From Plecoglossus altivelis (Eukaryota > Chordata > Actinopteri > Osmeriformes > Plecoglossidae), in assembly GCA_036571765.1 (NCBI GenBank), contig BROE01000019.1:5519824-5583823 (forward strand): DNA of 64,000 nucleotides. The letters run 5' to 3'. Positions within the stretch are counted from its first letter, which is position 1, and each line of letters begins with the position of its first letter. A program made the position numbers and the translations under genes. This document shows positions 32,900 through 45,800 of the stretch, piece after piece. The notes under the pieces were generated by a model. The model saw only the letters and a program-made list of their open reading frames with translations. It did no database searches and was not told where the DNA came from.

Positions 32900-34090
32900 G
32901 TTGTGTCTGAAGGATTATTCTTCCTTCTCATAATATCAGTCACTCTTGTCTCATGACACCCTTGTGTGTTAGTGAAGTCACCAATCACAGAACAACGCAG
33001 AGTGAGGTCTGACAACCCATTGGTTGACAAATTTGATTGGTTGATACAGAATCAGCTATACTCTATGGATATTCTTGAAGAGTCTGGGCCTTTGGTTTGA
33101 CATCATTAAGATCATTTTGTTTCTGTTTTCCCAGACTTATTTAATCCATAGCTTGACCAAACCACAACGACTACATCAGCCACGTCACTAATGTTGTCAA
33201 ATTAATAAGCTGTCTTTTGCTGTCTTGACCTACAGCTAGCTGATCTCCTCTGCATCCACCTAAACATTCACACCTTTGCTATTACTCATCCTTGCCTTGC
33301 CCTGTTTGAAACCCTCTGAATAGTATGGTATAAGTATGCTAAGAGATACAACACCAAATGCAGACATATTGGAGCAAGGACATTTATGGAGGAAGGAAGA
33401 ACATACAATTATTAAGTCATTTACCACCCGCCTTGCCAATTTCATTTGTTTTGACTCTAAGTCTTTGTGATGCATTAGTCAAATCCAATATCGCAACATG
33501 TCTGATAGGCATGTTTATTCGAACAATTTACCTATACTAGGCCCATATTACAATGAACCATTATTTTCCTTGATGATGACACAAAAAACATCATTAAGGT
33601 TAATCAATAATTCACAACATAACATGTGATTGCAGCACATCCTTGGGACCAAGTTATTCCTTGGGGTGAATGTAAGAAAAACAAGGCTCTAGCATAATTT
33701 ATTTTTATTCTTTTTAAATTTTATTATTTTGACAAAATTTTTCAAAGAAGATGTTTATTTTTGTTGCCTTGGTCACTATAAAACACACCCTTTATTTGAC
33801 GTTTTTTTGACGTTATACGAAAAAGTTCAAACAATACTTTTCTTGGAACGTAGATATAGCCTAGTTTATTTGTGTTTAAAACATGCCTTGTCTTTATCAG
33901 TAAGATACTGTAAAATGAACTGAATAAATAAAGAACTTTGAAAAATACTGATAAAGTATACAGTCGTAGTGGTCATGATGTTAGTGGGGTTAGCAGTACC
34001 ATGAATAGAGTGCGGCCTTACAAATTAATTTTGGGGAACGTTCAGAACGGTTGGACCAACTTCCGCACCAAAACACTCAGCCAGACCAAT
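32900..34090. other. Divergent odorant receptor / DIABLO spacer
   Basis: About 1.2 kb of AT-rich DNA, including a T-rich run near 33695-33810, with no recognisable gene. It must carry the receptor promoter on the minus strand and the DIABLO promoter on the plus strand. Confidence 0.6.
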
Positions 34091-36226
34091 ATGGCGGCGT
34101 TCGGAACAAGGATTGTTTGTGTTGGTTTGAGGTAAGATATACAACAACATGTCATTAAATATAATTGTAGTGCCTTGATATACAGCGACAACGAAATATT
34201 TAACTCGTCTAATCGACACCATAACATTGCAGCTTTACAGGAGACAGAATGAGATCTTCATCGGGGACTAAAATCATACCTAGGTAGCTTGTAGTACGGG
34301 TAGTGTCAAGCTAGTGAGTAATACTAGTGCAACACGGGAGTTTCCAAATGACGGTGTTTATCCCATCAACTGTCTTACGATCGATACTTGTAATGTTAAA
34401 TGAGACCATGATACGTTTAGCACACTCTCATTAAAACAGTTCCGCTGTTTACCCTAAGTGTCTTTGTACCCACTTTCTCAATTCCCCCCTAGAAACTACG
34501 CTTTTAATTTGATGAGAGTCAGTGTTTCCTTGATACCCCGACGAATTGTCAGATTGCCTACTGCAATAAAGAAGAACTGGCTCTCCCTAACTGCTGCTTC
34601 TGGAAGTCTGTGCGCGGTGCCATTCGCCGTGGTACGTAATGCCCACAGGTCCACATTTGTTGAATGTGCTTCGATCATACATATTTGCTAAACTTATTAT
34701 CGTGTGTCTGTTCTTTTGTAGAAACAAGAAGGCCTGTCTCATGAGTCGCTAATTCGCCGGGCGTCGTCACTGGTCACAGACAGCACAAACACCTTTCTGT
34801 CTCAGTCCACCTTAGCCCTGGTTGATTCCTTGACACAGTATATCAAGGTAGTCATCTACCATTCTTAAAATTGCGTAATCTCAGAAGAGTATAATAGTAA
34901 TGTATAATATTTGATAACGGCAAGCACGTTTTCAAATCCACTTCATTCTACCTACATCCAAGCATATACATGTTCCCAACAGTATAGTAAGTTCCGCAAT
35001 ATGGCTGAAAGTATTGTAAACACCTTTCTCTACATGGTGTCTGCATGTTGAACATGTCCCTCCAAAATCATGGACAATAATATAGAGATGCTCCCACTTA
35101 GTTTTTTATCCTACCTTCGCTTTTCAAGGCTTATAAATAGACAGTGGAACATCAATGCAGGATTTGTTCCATTTAGCCATGAGAACACTAGGAAGGTTGG
35201 ACACTGAGGATGGTTATTGGAAATGGCTTGCAGATGACAGACACCTTCATCACTGGTTGATCTTTGTACATGATATTCGCTGCATATATTTGCTCATGCA
35301 GTTTGCCTATGTTGTTTTCATCTGTCTCTTTAGGCCATAAATACAATTGTGACCCTACATAGTCACTATGTGTCCTCAGCCAGCAGACTAACTCCAGCAG
35401 AAGAGGATTTAGTCTGGCAAGTCATTATTCGCCAACGTCAGGAGGTAGGTGTCAAGTCTCAGAGGACAAGGGGGGGGAAAAATCCTCTTGCTCTTACATC
35501 TCCTTTTGTTTCATATTTCAATAGCTATCTTTCTCTCAAATGATGTGTGGTTATGTTTCTAAAAGATAAAGAACCTACGGAAGGACTGTCAGAAGTTTGA
35601 GTCGAACTGGAAGATGGCTATAGGTCTCTCACAACTGGCGGCAGAAACAGCATTCAACGCAGGTATAGTAATATGCTGTTCCCCTGGTTATGTTTTGCGG
35701 TGAAATAGGATGGATGGGATTCGGGGTGGATGTCATCGTCAGTGCTTCTCTCTACTCTGACATCTGATCATGGTCAGCTGCCATGGTCAGCTGCCATGGT
35801 CAGAATGTCAAAGAAAGGGCTCAGCCCAAAGTCGAGAAGTGGAAATGTTGCTTGTGTCAATCTGAACCGGAACGTTCCACGACCCTTTCTTGTTTTGTTG
35901 TTTTTTTCTATTGGGTACCAGGTATATGATTCATAAACAAAGAGCTGTAAATGATTGCACCTTGTGATGTGATGTGATGTGTGTGTGTGCGTATGTGTTT
36001 TGTGTGTGTGTGTGCCTGTACAGGTGCCGACCAGGCATGTGTGATGGCAAAAAGCAGTCTGGAGGTAGCCTCGTCTCACGTTGAGCAGACCAGACAGCTT
36101 TCTCTGCAAGCAGAGAAAAAGTTAACGGAATCCAACGCAGAGGACAGCCAAAGGGTCATGCTGCCCGCTGCCATGGAAACTGGAGAGGACGACGAAATCC
36201 CAGATGCTTATCTGCGAGAAGACTAG
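34091..36226 (+). CDS. diablo: DIABLO / Smac, mitochondrial pro-apoptotic IAP antagonist
   Basis: An intermembrane-space protein that, once cut and released, binds IAP proteins and frees caspases. Exons: 34091-34131, 34493-34631, 34722-34847, 35334-35444, 35566-35662 and 36024-36226, giving 238 residues (human 239). The N-terminal about 50 residues form a basic, Ser-rich mitochondrial targeting segment. Cleavage after SLC would expose AVPF (34614-34625), the IAP-binding motif; human is AVPI. The rest is the helical-bundle domain: SLIRRASSLVTDSTNTFLSQ, EEDLVWQVIIRQRQE, GLSQLAAETAFNAGADQA and QLSLQAEKKL, with the diagnostic end DAYLRED. Fish can carry two DIABLO paralogs and I cannot say which this is. 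Confidence 0.96.
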
Positions 36227-36731
36227 TGTGTGTTGTGTTTGTCTCTTTGCCTCTTCTATAAGCCCTCTCCTTCTGTCAATCTGAGGATGGATAAGGGGCC
36301 TGGCTGTCTGGAAGTCTGTTGAAAACCTAGAAGATCGACAATGGGGAGAAGAACAGGATGTCGCTGAGTCATGAGTATCAATGTAGCTCTTACACTGCAA
36401 AATACATCTCTCTGTTTTTGGTTTGGTCAATTCCAGGTGATCGGTGCAATTTAAAATGTTAGCTTTAATGCTGTGTTTACGGAGATTATTGGTGAAAGTG
36501 AACTTTTTTTGATTCTTTTTTGTTTGCTCTTTTACAAAGTGTTACATCTCAACACAAAGTAAAAGGATTATCACTCCAGAAGGGTGTTTGTAAATTGTTT
36601 TATATGCATGTTTCACTTACAAAGTGACAGCAATTTAGTATAATGGTATTGTACTTGATGCACTGATTTGTGAAGGCCCTATTGTGCGCCAGTTTATATC
36701 AGAATATCTTGAGGTATTTGAAACATTTTCG

Positions 36732-36737
36732 AATAAA
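36732..36737 (+). terminator. DIABLO poly(A) signal
   Basis: AATAAA lies about 505 bp after the DIABLO stop in an AT-rich 3' UTR, followed by T-rich sequence. Confidence 0.6.
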
Positions 36738-37579
36738 TTCCTTATTCATATGTTTTGCATATAATGCTGTTTTTACAAGTTGCAACATCTAACTAGAAAC
36801 ATGCCTGATGTTCTCCAACACATTGAACACCACATTAAAATGTAATTGGTAACATAAATACAATGTCATAATGGCTGTAGTTGCAAAGTCGCCCGCAGTT
36901 GAGTGCCAAAGTCAAGATGTTATTGGCCACTAGATGGCACTCTAGGCCATGGGTCATGATTTTTTGTACCGTTTATTGCTCTCTGATTCAGTGATGGGGA
37001 GATGCAAATGTCTACAAACAAATAAATCTAATCGTGTCATGGGCAAGAAATAGGGGTGATATTTTTTCCTTTTTTTTATTATTTGCAAAAGATCAGTGAA
37101 ATACAGTGCTTGAAAAGAGGAGTTACCTGAATAGCCTGCAAGGAATACATCTTACTCAGCTCTACTTACAGCTGAATCTCCGAATAAAGTTTTACATTTA
37201 ATCACCTAGACTGTCTTCCAAAAGAGAGAAAATAAATGGACACTTTGAATTTTATGAAGACATCCTCTACTTCATTGCATCTTACGTCTCATCGCAGAGG
37301 GGCATTTATGTACAAGCTAGAGAGACAGATGTACGACGTAAACCGAGTAGGGGACAGGAATAAAAGAGGCAGGCGGAGTGAAAATGAGCGGGGGTGGAAC
37401 AGATTTGACTGATCTTCACATTGCCACCATTCACTAACCCCTCCCAAGTCCCGCATGGCCCTCGCTGAAGAACACTTGAGAACTTGCTCAACATTCTCAA
37501 GGAGGAAAAGTGCTTGCAGGAAAGAAAAAGTACTTAGTGTGTGAGCGGGGGAAGACGTTGTCATGGTCACAGAAGAACA

Positions 37580-37582
<3 letters not shown>

Positions 37583-37631
<49 letters not shown>
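37583..37631. repeat. (TA)n microsatellite
   Basis: Uninterrupted TA dinucleotides over about 48 bp. Confidence 0.97.
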
Positions 37632-37632
<1 letters not shown>

Positions 37633-38490
37633 CAATTCTATGTCAAAACATTGATAACTGTTGTTGTCATGATCGATCTATCCCAGGGTTAGAGTTGGTG
37701 GTTAGTCTATCCAAACAGGAGCTATCTGCATAGTTAGTAACCTTTTCTACTCCTTTACATTTATCAACCCCCAAGATTGACCTTTAGAGTAATTTAGCTC
37801 TTCCTTTAACTAATGGCACTGCCTGTGCAAGGTTCAGCTGGAATATGCTGGCAGAATTTGCTGTTCCTTCCTTTGCAAACCAGGGGAGTTTAGTTATCAC
37901 AATAATGAGTAATGTCTCTTTTAGTCAAACTTGCAAAAATTAGACAAGAGGCGTAAGTCCTGCATGATTTTTGTGAGTTGTGGTCACATGGGGTTCGTGC
38001 ACATGCAACTGTGTGAGGGAGACAGAAAGAACTAACTCAGCTCTGGTGTTGCTGTAATTAGTGGGCATGACAAATGGGGAGATGGTTGCAGGCCTTTGCT
38101 AGGTATGATCCCAAATTATTCACTTTATCAAAGATTTATATATCTATAAGATGATCTAGCAGCACAGGCAAGCAGAAATACGACACAATATTGATTTTCA
38201 GTCGCACATAAACAAATTCCGCAGGCTTATAATGGCATGAGACTGGCCAGGCACGTATTTTTGGTTGAGGACGCAATACAACATCCTGATATAAATACCA
38301 ATTTAGGTTGTATGGTTTATAAACATGTGTCACTTGTCATTTCTGTATAAATGCAGCTTTGGGGAGGAAAAGACAAAGGGAAGATTGTTTGAAATAAAAC
38401 AGAGAAGACTGAAGTGTTGGCTCAGGACTGTATCAGGTCTGTTGGTGTTGTCCTTGGCACAGAATGGGAAACTCTTCTTGAGCTACCTGA

Positions 38491-38556
38491 GAGCCTGTGC
38501 TCTCCCAGAGCCTGTGCTTTCCCAGAGCCTGTGCTCTCCCAGACCCTGTGCTGTCA
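38491..38556. repeat. 17-bp tandem repeat, 4 copies
   Basis: The unit gagcctgtgctctccca starts at 38491, 38508 and 38525, with a weaker fourth copy at 38542. Confidence 0.9.
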
Positions 38557-39826
38557 GGCAGATCAAGTACCCTCTGGTTTGTTTGGGCCACTGATGATGA
38601 TGACTCCAGCTCAATGTCCCATGGCAAGGGGTTGTGGGAGAGTTCTTAAGTTTTTAAATCTGTACCAGGAGTGTGGGACAAACCTAGGTTGTGCGGTCAA
38701 ACATAGCATTTTTTCTGATAGAACAGTCTGTTTCGCTTTTTAATGCCACGGTCAGCAGCCACACCCTCATCAATGTGTTATGCTAATGTGGGTTCATGCA
38801 TGCTATAAAGGCCTGCTCGATATAGCCTGTGGAATGTATGCCCATTTGTGGAATGTATGCATGGAAACACACTTTCACACACTTGCTCCCTGACTCTTAA
38901 ACGCTCATGCAAGCAGTCCTACCTCACACTGTCAGGATAGGATAAATGGGGGAAGAAGAGACGATAACTTGTGTCTCTAGTGGATCTCCATATTACAGAA
39001 TATAAACTTCAAATTAAAGCATTGACCTGGTTAGCTCCTAGCCAACAGGAGGGTGCCCCCCACATTTGCTGTTTGGAAGGATTATCTTGTTAATTTGCGC
39101 ACGGCCCAATTAGACTTTAGGTGGTATGGGGGTGCTGTTCTAGTTGTTAAAGAACAGCAGGAGCAGACTGAGACACAGATTGTTTTTGGAGAGGGGTTAT
39201 GTGGGGATTACTGGTGGAGGGGTACTGGGGATTACCGTTGATACCGGGTCTGAGTTAACACTCAGTTAGAAGATGGTCTGCGCTGACCAAACGTAAAAGT
39301 GCTCGAGGGCATTTTGGCAGGGGCAAATAGCAGACCCACATAAATCTGCATGATGAACAATAGCACCCTAATTTTCTCAGGTCGAATAAATGGACTTCAT
39401 CTTTGCATCATGTTTAATACAAACCTTCAGCAATTGAAATGCATTAAAGTGTGTCGTTTGTAAGAGGAATTTAAGTGGTTCTATTAACTGAATTGTACAA
39501 GTATGTTAAGAACAAATGGACTGTGCCTTTGATACTTTATTTTTTTTCCCCTGTGGACCATTAATCCAATCAGCCGTTTGAATATATTTTTACAGATAAG
39601 AGCGCAATAAAGATGACGTAATTTATATATTCGCCCATATTTTAGGGGGTGGTAGTAGATGACAGTTCGTTTGTTTGTATGGCTTGAGAGGGGTGAGCTC
39701 CCCTCTCCCTGCTATGAATGCTGCAGTGGTACAGTCCAAACGCAGTTTGGAGTTGTTGCTGAGGAGGGTTGCAGTTCGGCGTATACTAGGCAAACGTGTT
39801 CTGTAGAAGACCGCTCTACTTTGAAA

Positions 39827-41020
39827 ATGTTGCTGCCTCAACACAGGAATTACCCGCACCAACAAAGACTTAGTATCTTATTCTTTGTTCTTCTGTTTAG
39901 TATGACAGGTAAGTTGTTTGTTCAATGCAGACGCAGTTATCTATCTACAGTAGGAATGATCAAAGTTTCGAATTTGCTCTTGGAAGCAGTTGAATCGGGT
40001 CTCGTGCGTCTCACCCTGCTGTCTAGATACCTTTTACCTACCTAAAATACAAATCACTTATCTTTTACTCAAAGACTTGTTATGCAATATGAAGTTGAAT
40101 GTTATCTGCAGGCAAAGCTTTGCCAAAGTAACTATTGTTAAGAAGTTGCTCACTTCGCTTTAGTGCTGGAATGGTGCTTCGGATGATGGTGTGATCCACG
40201 GCTGCCATGGAAACCTTTCGCGAAACCATTAGCTAGAGATTTTCTTCTTTTGTAAACGAAACTTGAAGAGCAACAATGTATCACATCAACAGTATTGCGG
40301 TCACCAGCTATAAAAGTACACAGTGCATATTTAGAAAGCTTGGTGAACCGCAAAACTTTATTGGACCAAGGCTCGTTTACTTAGTTACTTATTTTGAGGA
40401 AACATTCTAATGGTATCTGGAAAAAGGACCAGTCAATGCTGCATTCGGTCATCCTGTATTTGATCTAACACAATTTGTCCACTTGTTAGATTTGCAATCT
40501 ACCTTAGAATTCCAGTTGTTCAATGAAATGACTAATGGACATTGGCTTTCTCGCTTGTGATAAAGCAGTTTGAAGTCTTGCCTAGAGCACAGGACTGTGG
40601 AGCTCCGAATGTCATTTACCTTCACCTGTATTTTTTTTCCTTACAAACATGTGGTTTCATAAAAAAAACATATCCTTGCAAATCACAAAGGTAAACTTAA
40701 TGATTAGGTGTTTGTTTGCCAGTCATACGTGGGGAAAGGTGAAAAACAGAGCATTTCACCAGCACATATCTGTGTATTGTGACCTTGGGTCTGGTGAGGT
40801 GTCCTGTCCCCTCCTTCCCCCTCCCCCCAGGTGGTTCAGGCATGTCCATTAGCTGGCGTGTTGTGCCTGACTGATTGCAACAGGGGGAGAGGAGAAGATG
40901 ACGAGGAACAGTTGAAATACCACAGGATAGCGGGAGGATTACCCTGGGCATTCCTCCGTCACTGGTGTCTTGTGTGTCTGCTCACTCTGGTGCGGCTTCC
41001 TCTGTCCCGCCTGCCTCGCC

Positions 41021-41103
<83 letters not shown>

Positions 41104-41306
41104 GACTGTCTGTCTGTCTGTCTGACTCTCTCTCTCTCTCTGTCTCTCTGTCTCTCTGTCTCTCTCTCTCTGGCCGTAGATGTAGTTAGCCGCGATGTCC
41201 TACTGCTCATGACCCTTCTGTGCACGGCCTGCTGCATCTCTTGGATCGATGTGATGTACTGATGTGACTTGGGAATTGAAACATTAGTAGTTCAATCCTT
41301 TTACTG

Positions 41307-41340
<34 letters not shown>

Positions 41341-42815
41341 CACACAAACACACACACATGCAGATACAGAAATATATTAGATACTTATTGTAATGGTTGG
41401 CCCATTCAGTTGTAAATCCAGATTGTTTATTAGACAGGACATTTGCTGTTGTGAGAGCAGAGCAGAAGCTGCTCAGTAAACTGACTAAAAGATGGTGTTT
41501 TCTTGACATGTGTGCGTGCCGTTACTATGCAGGCACTCAAGCAGGTGACAGGCTTGGTGATACTTGTAATGTGTCGTATCAGTGAGGAATAAGTGTTCCT
41601 CTCAGAACTGTCAGTGTCTATTTGTTTCTGGGTGACCTGGCTGTAACAGACAGGTCTGCTCTGGCCATATGCTGCAGTTGCTGCCTGTTAGTGCTCCAAA
41701 AGCTGGGCTTGGGGATCAGGGTGGTCGTGACAAGGGGTGGGACTGGATCAATCTCAAACTCAGGCTCACTTTGATGTGAAGTTAAACCTCTCTTCCACCC
41801 ACCCACTTCCCCACCACAAGCCTCACTCCCCCAGTCTCCTGCTGCAGCTCTACTCCTGCTCCACAACATCAAAGCCAGAGAACATGGGAGCGTGGTCGAC
41901 CCGGAGAAGAGAATGAGAGAGAGAGAGATTCATTCCTGTTGGCTGTGTTAAACTCATTACACTCCACCAATGCTCCTTACCTGTGTTAAATCTATCAAAG
42001 TCCCAACTGCTGCTGTAAATCTAGATGTGACCGGTCTTAAAGATGGGAGGATGGAATCCATTCCTTTCATTCATCAAGGAACTGACACGGTGTCTGGGTG
42101 ATAGCTGCATTGGCTCCATTCTAGTTTTGACATCACTTCACTTACCAGACTGGCGTCTCTCCAGTGTACAGTCTGGGTGTTTTCACTGGCTTCTGCCAAA
42201 ATTAACTCGCGCACTGGGAATCGATCTACAATCAATCAGCACAGAAAATCACATGACCTATAGTATATCCCTACCACTCGACGCTGGCATATAGGAAGCC
42301 CACTGATTGGTCCCTCAGTGAAACATTGAATGCGATGATGTGAGATCTGGATAGTTTGGTTTGGTTTGGTTTGACTGTAGGTTTTCTGAGTGAGAACGTA
42401 TTCACCACCCAATGCTGCTGTGCAGGAGGCCCGGTAACTGTCTGTTTAATGTGGCATGACGTCGACACACACTAAACACACACCTGCCTGACACATTGGT
42501 ATTCTCTGGGACACCCGGCAGGTCGATGCTCAGTGCCACCACAATGTCATGGAAAGATTGAATGAAATGTAAACTCAGCAAGCACATAGGGTGCCGGTTC
42601 TCTCCCCATCAGCATCTTCCTTCTGTTCATTGCTCAGTCTGAGCTGGTGGTTCTCACCCTAATCCAAGAGGACTGACTGAGGGGGGGTCTGATGAGAGCA
42701 GCGATGGGGTGGGAGCTTGAGCGTGCTCCCTGGATGCCTGTGGAGGTCTCCAATAAGATGTAGTCTGGGGAAGATCCATCTGACTCCCAACCACAGTTTA
42801 CACACACACACACAC

Positions 42816-42854
<39 letters not shown>

Positions 42855-45800
42855 CACACACACACACACACCCACACACAGAGCATGTTATCATGGCTCT
42901 TAAATCTCTCAAACATTTTGGAACATGTGGTTTGTGAGTTAAACGCCTCCTATCAGCTTGTTGGAGAGTGCCCTTTGCTATGTGGATAGGGGCTGTTGAT
43001 AATTAGGCTCTGAGTCAAAAATGCAAGGCCTTGGTGAAGCTTAGTAGTGTAATGGCAAACGGTGACTGTTTAACTAAGGCTTGACAGCCTGTGTTGGAAC
43101 AGCGTAGCCCCACTCCTCCATTCCCACAGTCTGGGAGTTTGAAAAGTTTCTTTAGAAGAAGCTGAAGTGAATGTTTGTGTAAAAAAAGCTGTTGTTGTGG
43201 CATGTGATCGTGATGGTGTATTCAGGCTGTCGGGGCTGAAGTGTGGATTAAGTGTTATTGGTGGTGGGGAAGCACACAGCTGAATTCTAATGAGAGGTTT
43301 CTATCATTTTCAGCTCTTTAGCACTTTCTGTCTGAGGTTTGGTCTTGTGTTCGTGGAAGTACAGATAGCCAGGATGTCTGGATCCTTTTCGAGGGAGAAC
43401 ACAGTTGGCCAAAGTGTTTCTCATGTTGACCATGTCAACCTTTCCCATTTTTAATGTGAAAAGCAGCTTTGGAAAAATGACATCCTTAACCTAAGAGGAA
43501 ATACAGAACCCAGATTTTTTTTTCTTCTTCATAGCATTTCACCTGCAAACCAATCTTGTGACAAATAGCTCCATGGTGCCCCTTCATCCTCAACACTACC
43601 TGCTCTCCTCACCTCCTAACTCCCCTGTCTGTCTTTACCCCCACCTGAAGGGGCTTGCTTCCACCCTCGTCTTTCTGTGTGACCTGCAGTGCCGATGGCA
43701 GAGAGCAGCACTCTTATCTATTATTCATCGCTGGTGGTTGGGGCGGATGCAGAGCTGTGAAGGCGCTGACTTCTTCACCCTGGTCTCCACCCATGGTGGA
43801 GGTATGTAGGGGAGGAGGCAGATGGCAGCACCCAGTTAACGTCCTCTAGGATGGGGGTTGTACTGTAGTAGCCCCATGTTCAGGCAACCTTCAGCCCGTT
43901 TCATTGCCCTTTTTTCATTAATTGCATTTCAATAGGCCCACATTAAAGTATAATTGCTTGCTGAATTATTTATATTTTCGGACTATCGGCTATAGGGGTT
44001 AAAATGCATCTGAGGTGTTTAGGTAGACCTGATGTGTGGGCAAGAAGTGTGTACATGTTTGTGTGTGTGTGCCAACACCCACCCCTCTTATCTCCACTAG
44101 GAGTGAAGCTACTGTGCAGGAGTGAGAACTTCACCTCAGGACTGAGTCCCCCAGAATAGACTCCTGCCCTCTCCATCTTTCCCCAAAGTGTTAGGACTTA
44201 ACCTGATCTAGTAAGGTTGTTGTAGAGCTTGTGTTCAGCCTAACTGCCACCCACGTATACATGGTACAGCTACATTAGGGCTGATGTGAGAAAGTAGGAC
44301 ACTCGCTGCCTCGTGTGTCCAAAGGGATGGGTGGGCTCCGGAACATTCTTTGTATCTGTGAATGAGATCCAAGCTTGCGTTCTTTCAGAGAGAGTCAGGG
44401 AATGTGAAGCTGTGCACAGCCTGGAAATCTTCTACTTCGGGCTGTTTCCATTTTCAGAATCGAATCTCTCCGATTCTATAACTTTCATGACACACGAAAC
44501 AATGTGGCTACATTGGAAGAGTGTGTTTGTGGTTGAACCTGAGGCTGAATGGGTGTTCGTGATGAGTGGGTGAACATGGTGTTCCCTATCAGCAGGTCCT
44601 AAATAATGAATGCGCCACACTGAGATGTAACATTTGTTTTAGTGTCTGAATGACATCATCATAGCACACATCTTCTGCAGCTGGCTGCTTTGGGTTTCAT
44701 GGGCCCATAGATGGGACCTGCGATGTCATATCCTGTCTTTGGCAGTGGGTGTCCCCTGCCAGTCATGAGCTCTGGGACAGGGGCGCGCTGTAGTGTACGT
44801 GAGGCTTGGTGTCACCCCTCACCCAGCCTGTCATTGTGTGTGCCCATGGCCCTGGAAGGCTTTAATGAGCTCCATGATCCTGAGGGTCTGGCCAAAGGTT
44901 TAAGGGTGTGTTGATCTGTGTAGGTCTGCCACAAGGCACTGTGTGGACTGCATTGCACAGGGCCAGGCCTGACTTGAGCAGTTTAAACCTCTACCTGGAG
45001 GTGGCTTTGAGGGAAGCAAGCCAGACCTGCTAATCCTATCAGCCAATATCACAGGCTTAGAGATGTCTGTTTGACTTGGGCTCTGCCAGTGGAAGCCTCA
45101 AGCAAGCCTGCTCTGTTAGAGGTGAAGCCTGTGTTGTTGGTGGACAAGGAGGGTGAGACAACAGGGTTGTTTATGGCTTGTTACAGAGGAGGGAGGAAGC
45201 TGGAGCTTTGTGTGTTGCTTGGAATCCTGGCATCTTTTTTACTTCAAGCTTCCCAAGCCGGATTGTTTAGGGCCTGAATAAACCATTGGGGCAAAATCCA
45301 CAGTAACAAGGTGGGTGGTAGTCTATCACACTGGTGACCACAGACGGGTCCTAGGCTCAGATGGGGAGAGGCAAAGTTATTTTCCTCTGGTTATTCCCTT
45401 AGTCTAGATCAAATGGCTCAAAGCTTGTTGCAGAGCTGTCTGCAGCATGGAGACAAAGTCTGGGGAGGTTGTGGGAGGGAGAACCTCTCACTGACCCACA
45501 CAGTTCTGCTGCTCTGTCCCTCAGTGCCACGCTTAGCCTCATACTACTTGTATAGCATGTCGTCTGTCCTTTCTCTCCCTCTGTCCCTCTCTCTCTCTGT
45601 CCCCTTCTCTCTCTCCCTCCCTCTGTCCCTCTCTCTCTCTCTCTCTGTCCCCTTCTCTCTCTCTCCGTCTGTCGCTCTCTCCCTCTGTCTCAGCATTTGA
45701 TTCTGTCTCCCTTGCATTTACTCTCATTCTTTCCTTCTCCTTTCACACGCTCCTTCCTTCCCTCTCTCTTTCCCTCTCTCTAACTTCTGACTGTCCTTAC

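Larger units (their letters stand above)
36760..39826. other. DIABLO / NECTIN3 intergenic region
   Basis: About 3 kb without a recognised gene. It contains a (TA)n run at 37583-37631 and a 17-bp tandem repeat at 38491-38556. The last few hundred bases should contain the NECTIN3 promoter and 5' UTR. Confidence 0.6.

Noticed and set aside
39659..39826. Longer NECTIN3 N-terminus starting at an in-frame codon at 39659
   Set aside because: It would put 56 polar, Cys-containing residues before the hydrophobic signal segment. Starting at 39827 gives a normal signal peptide.
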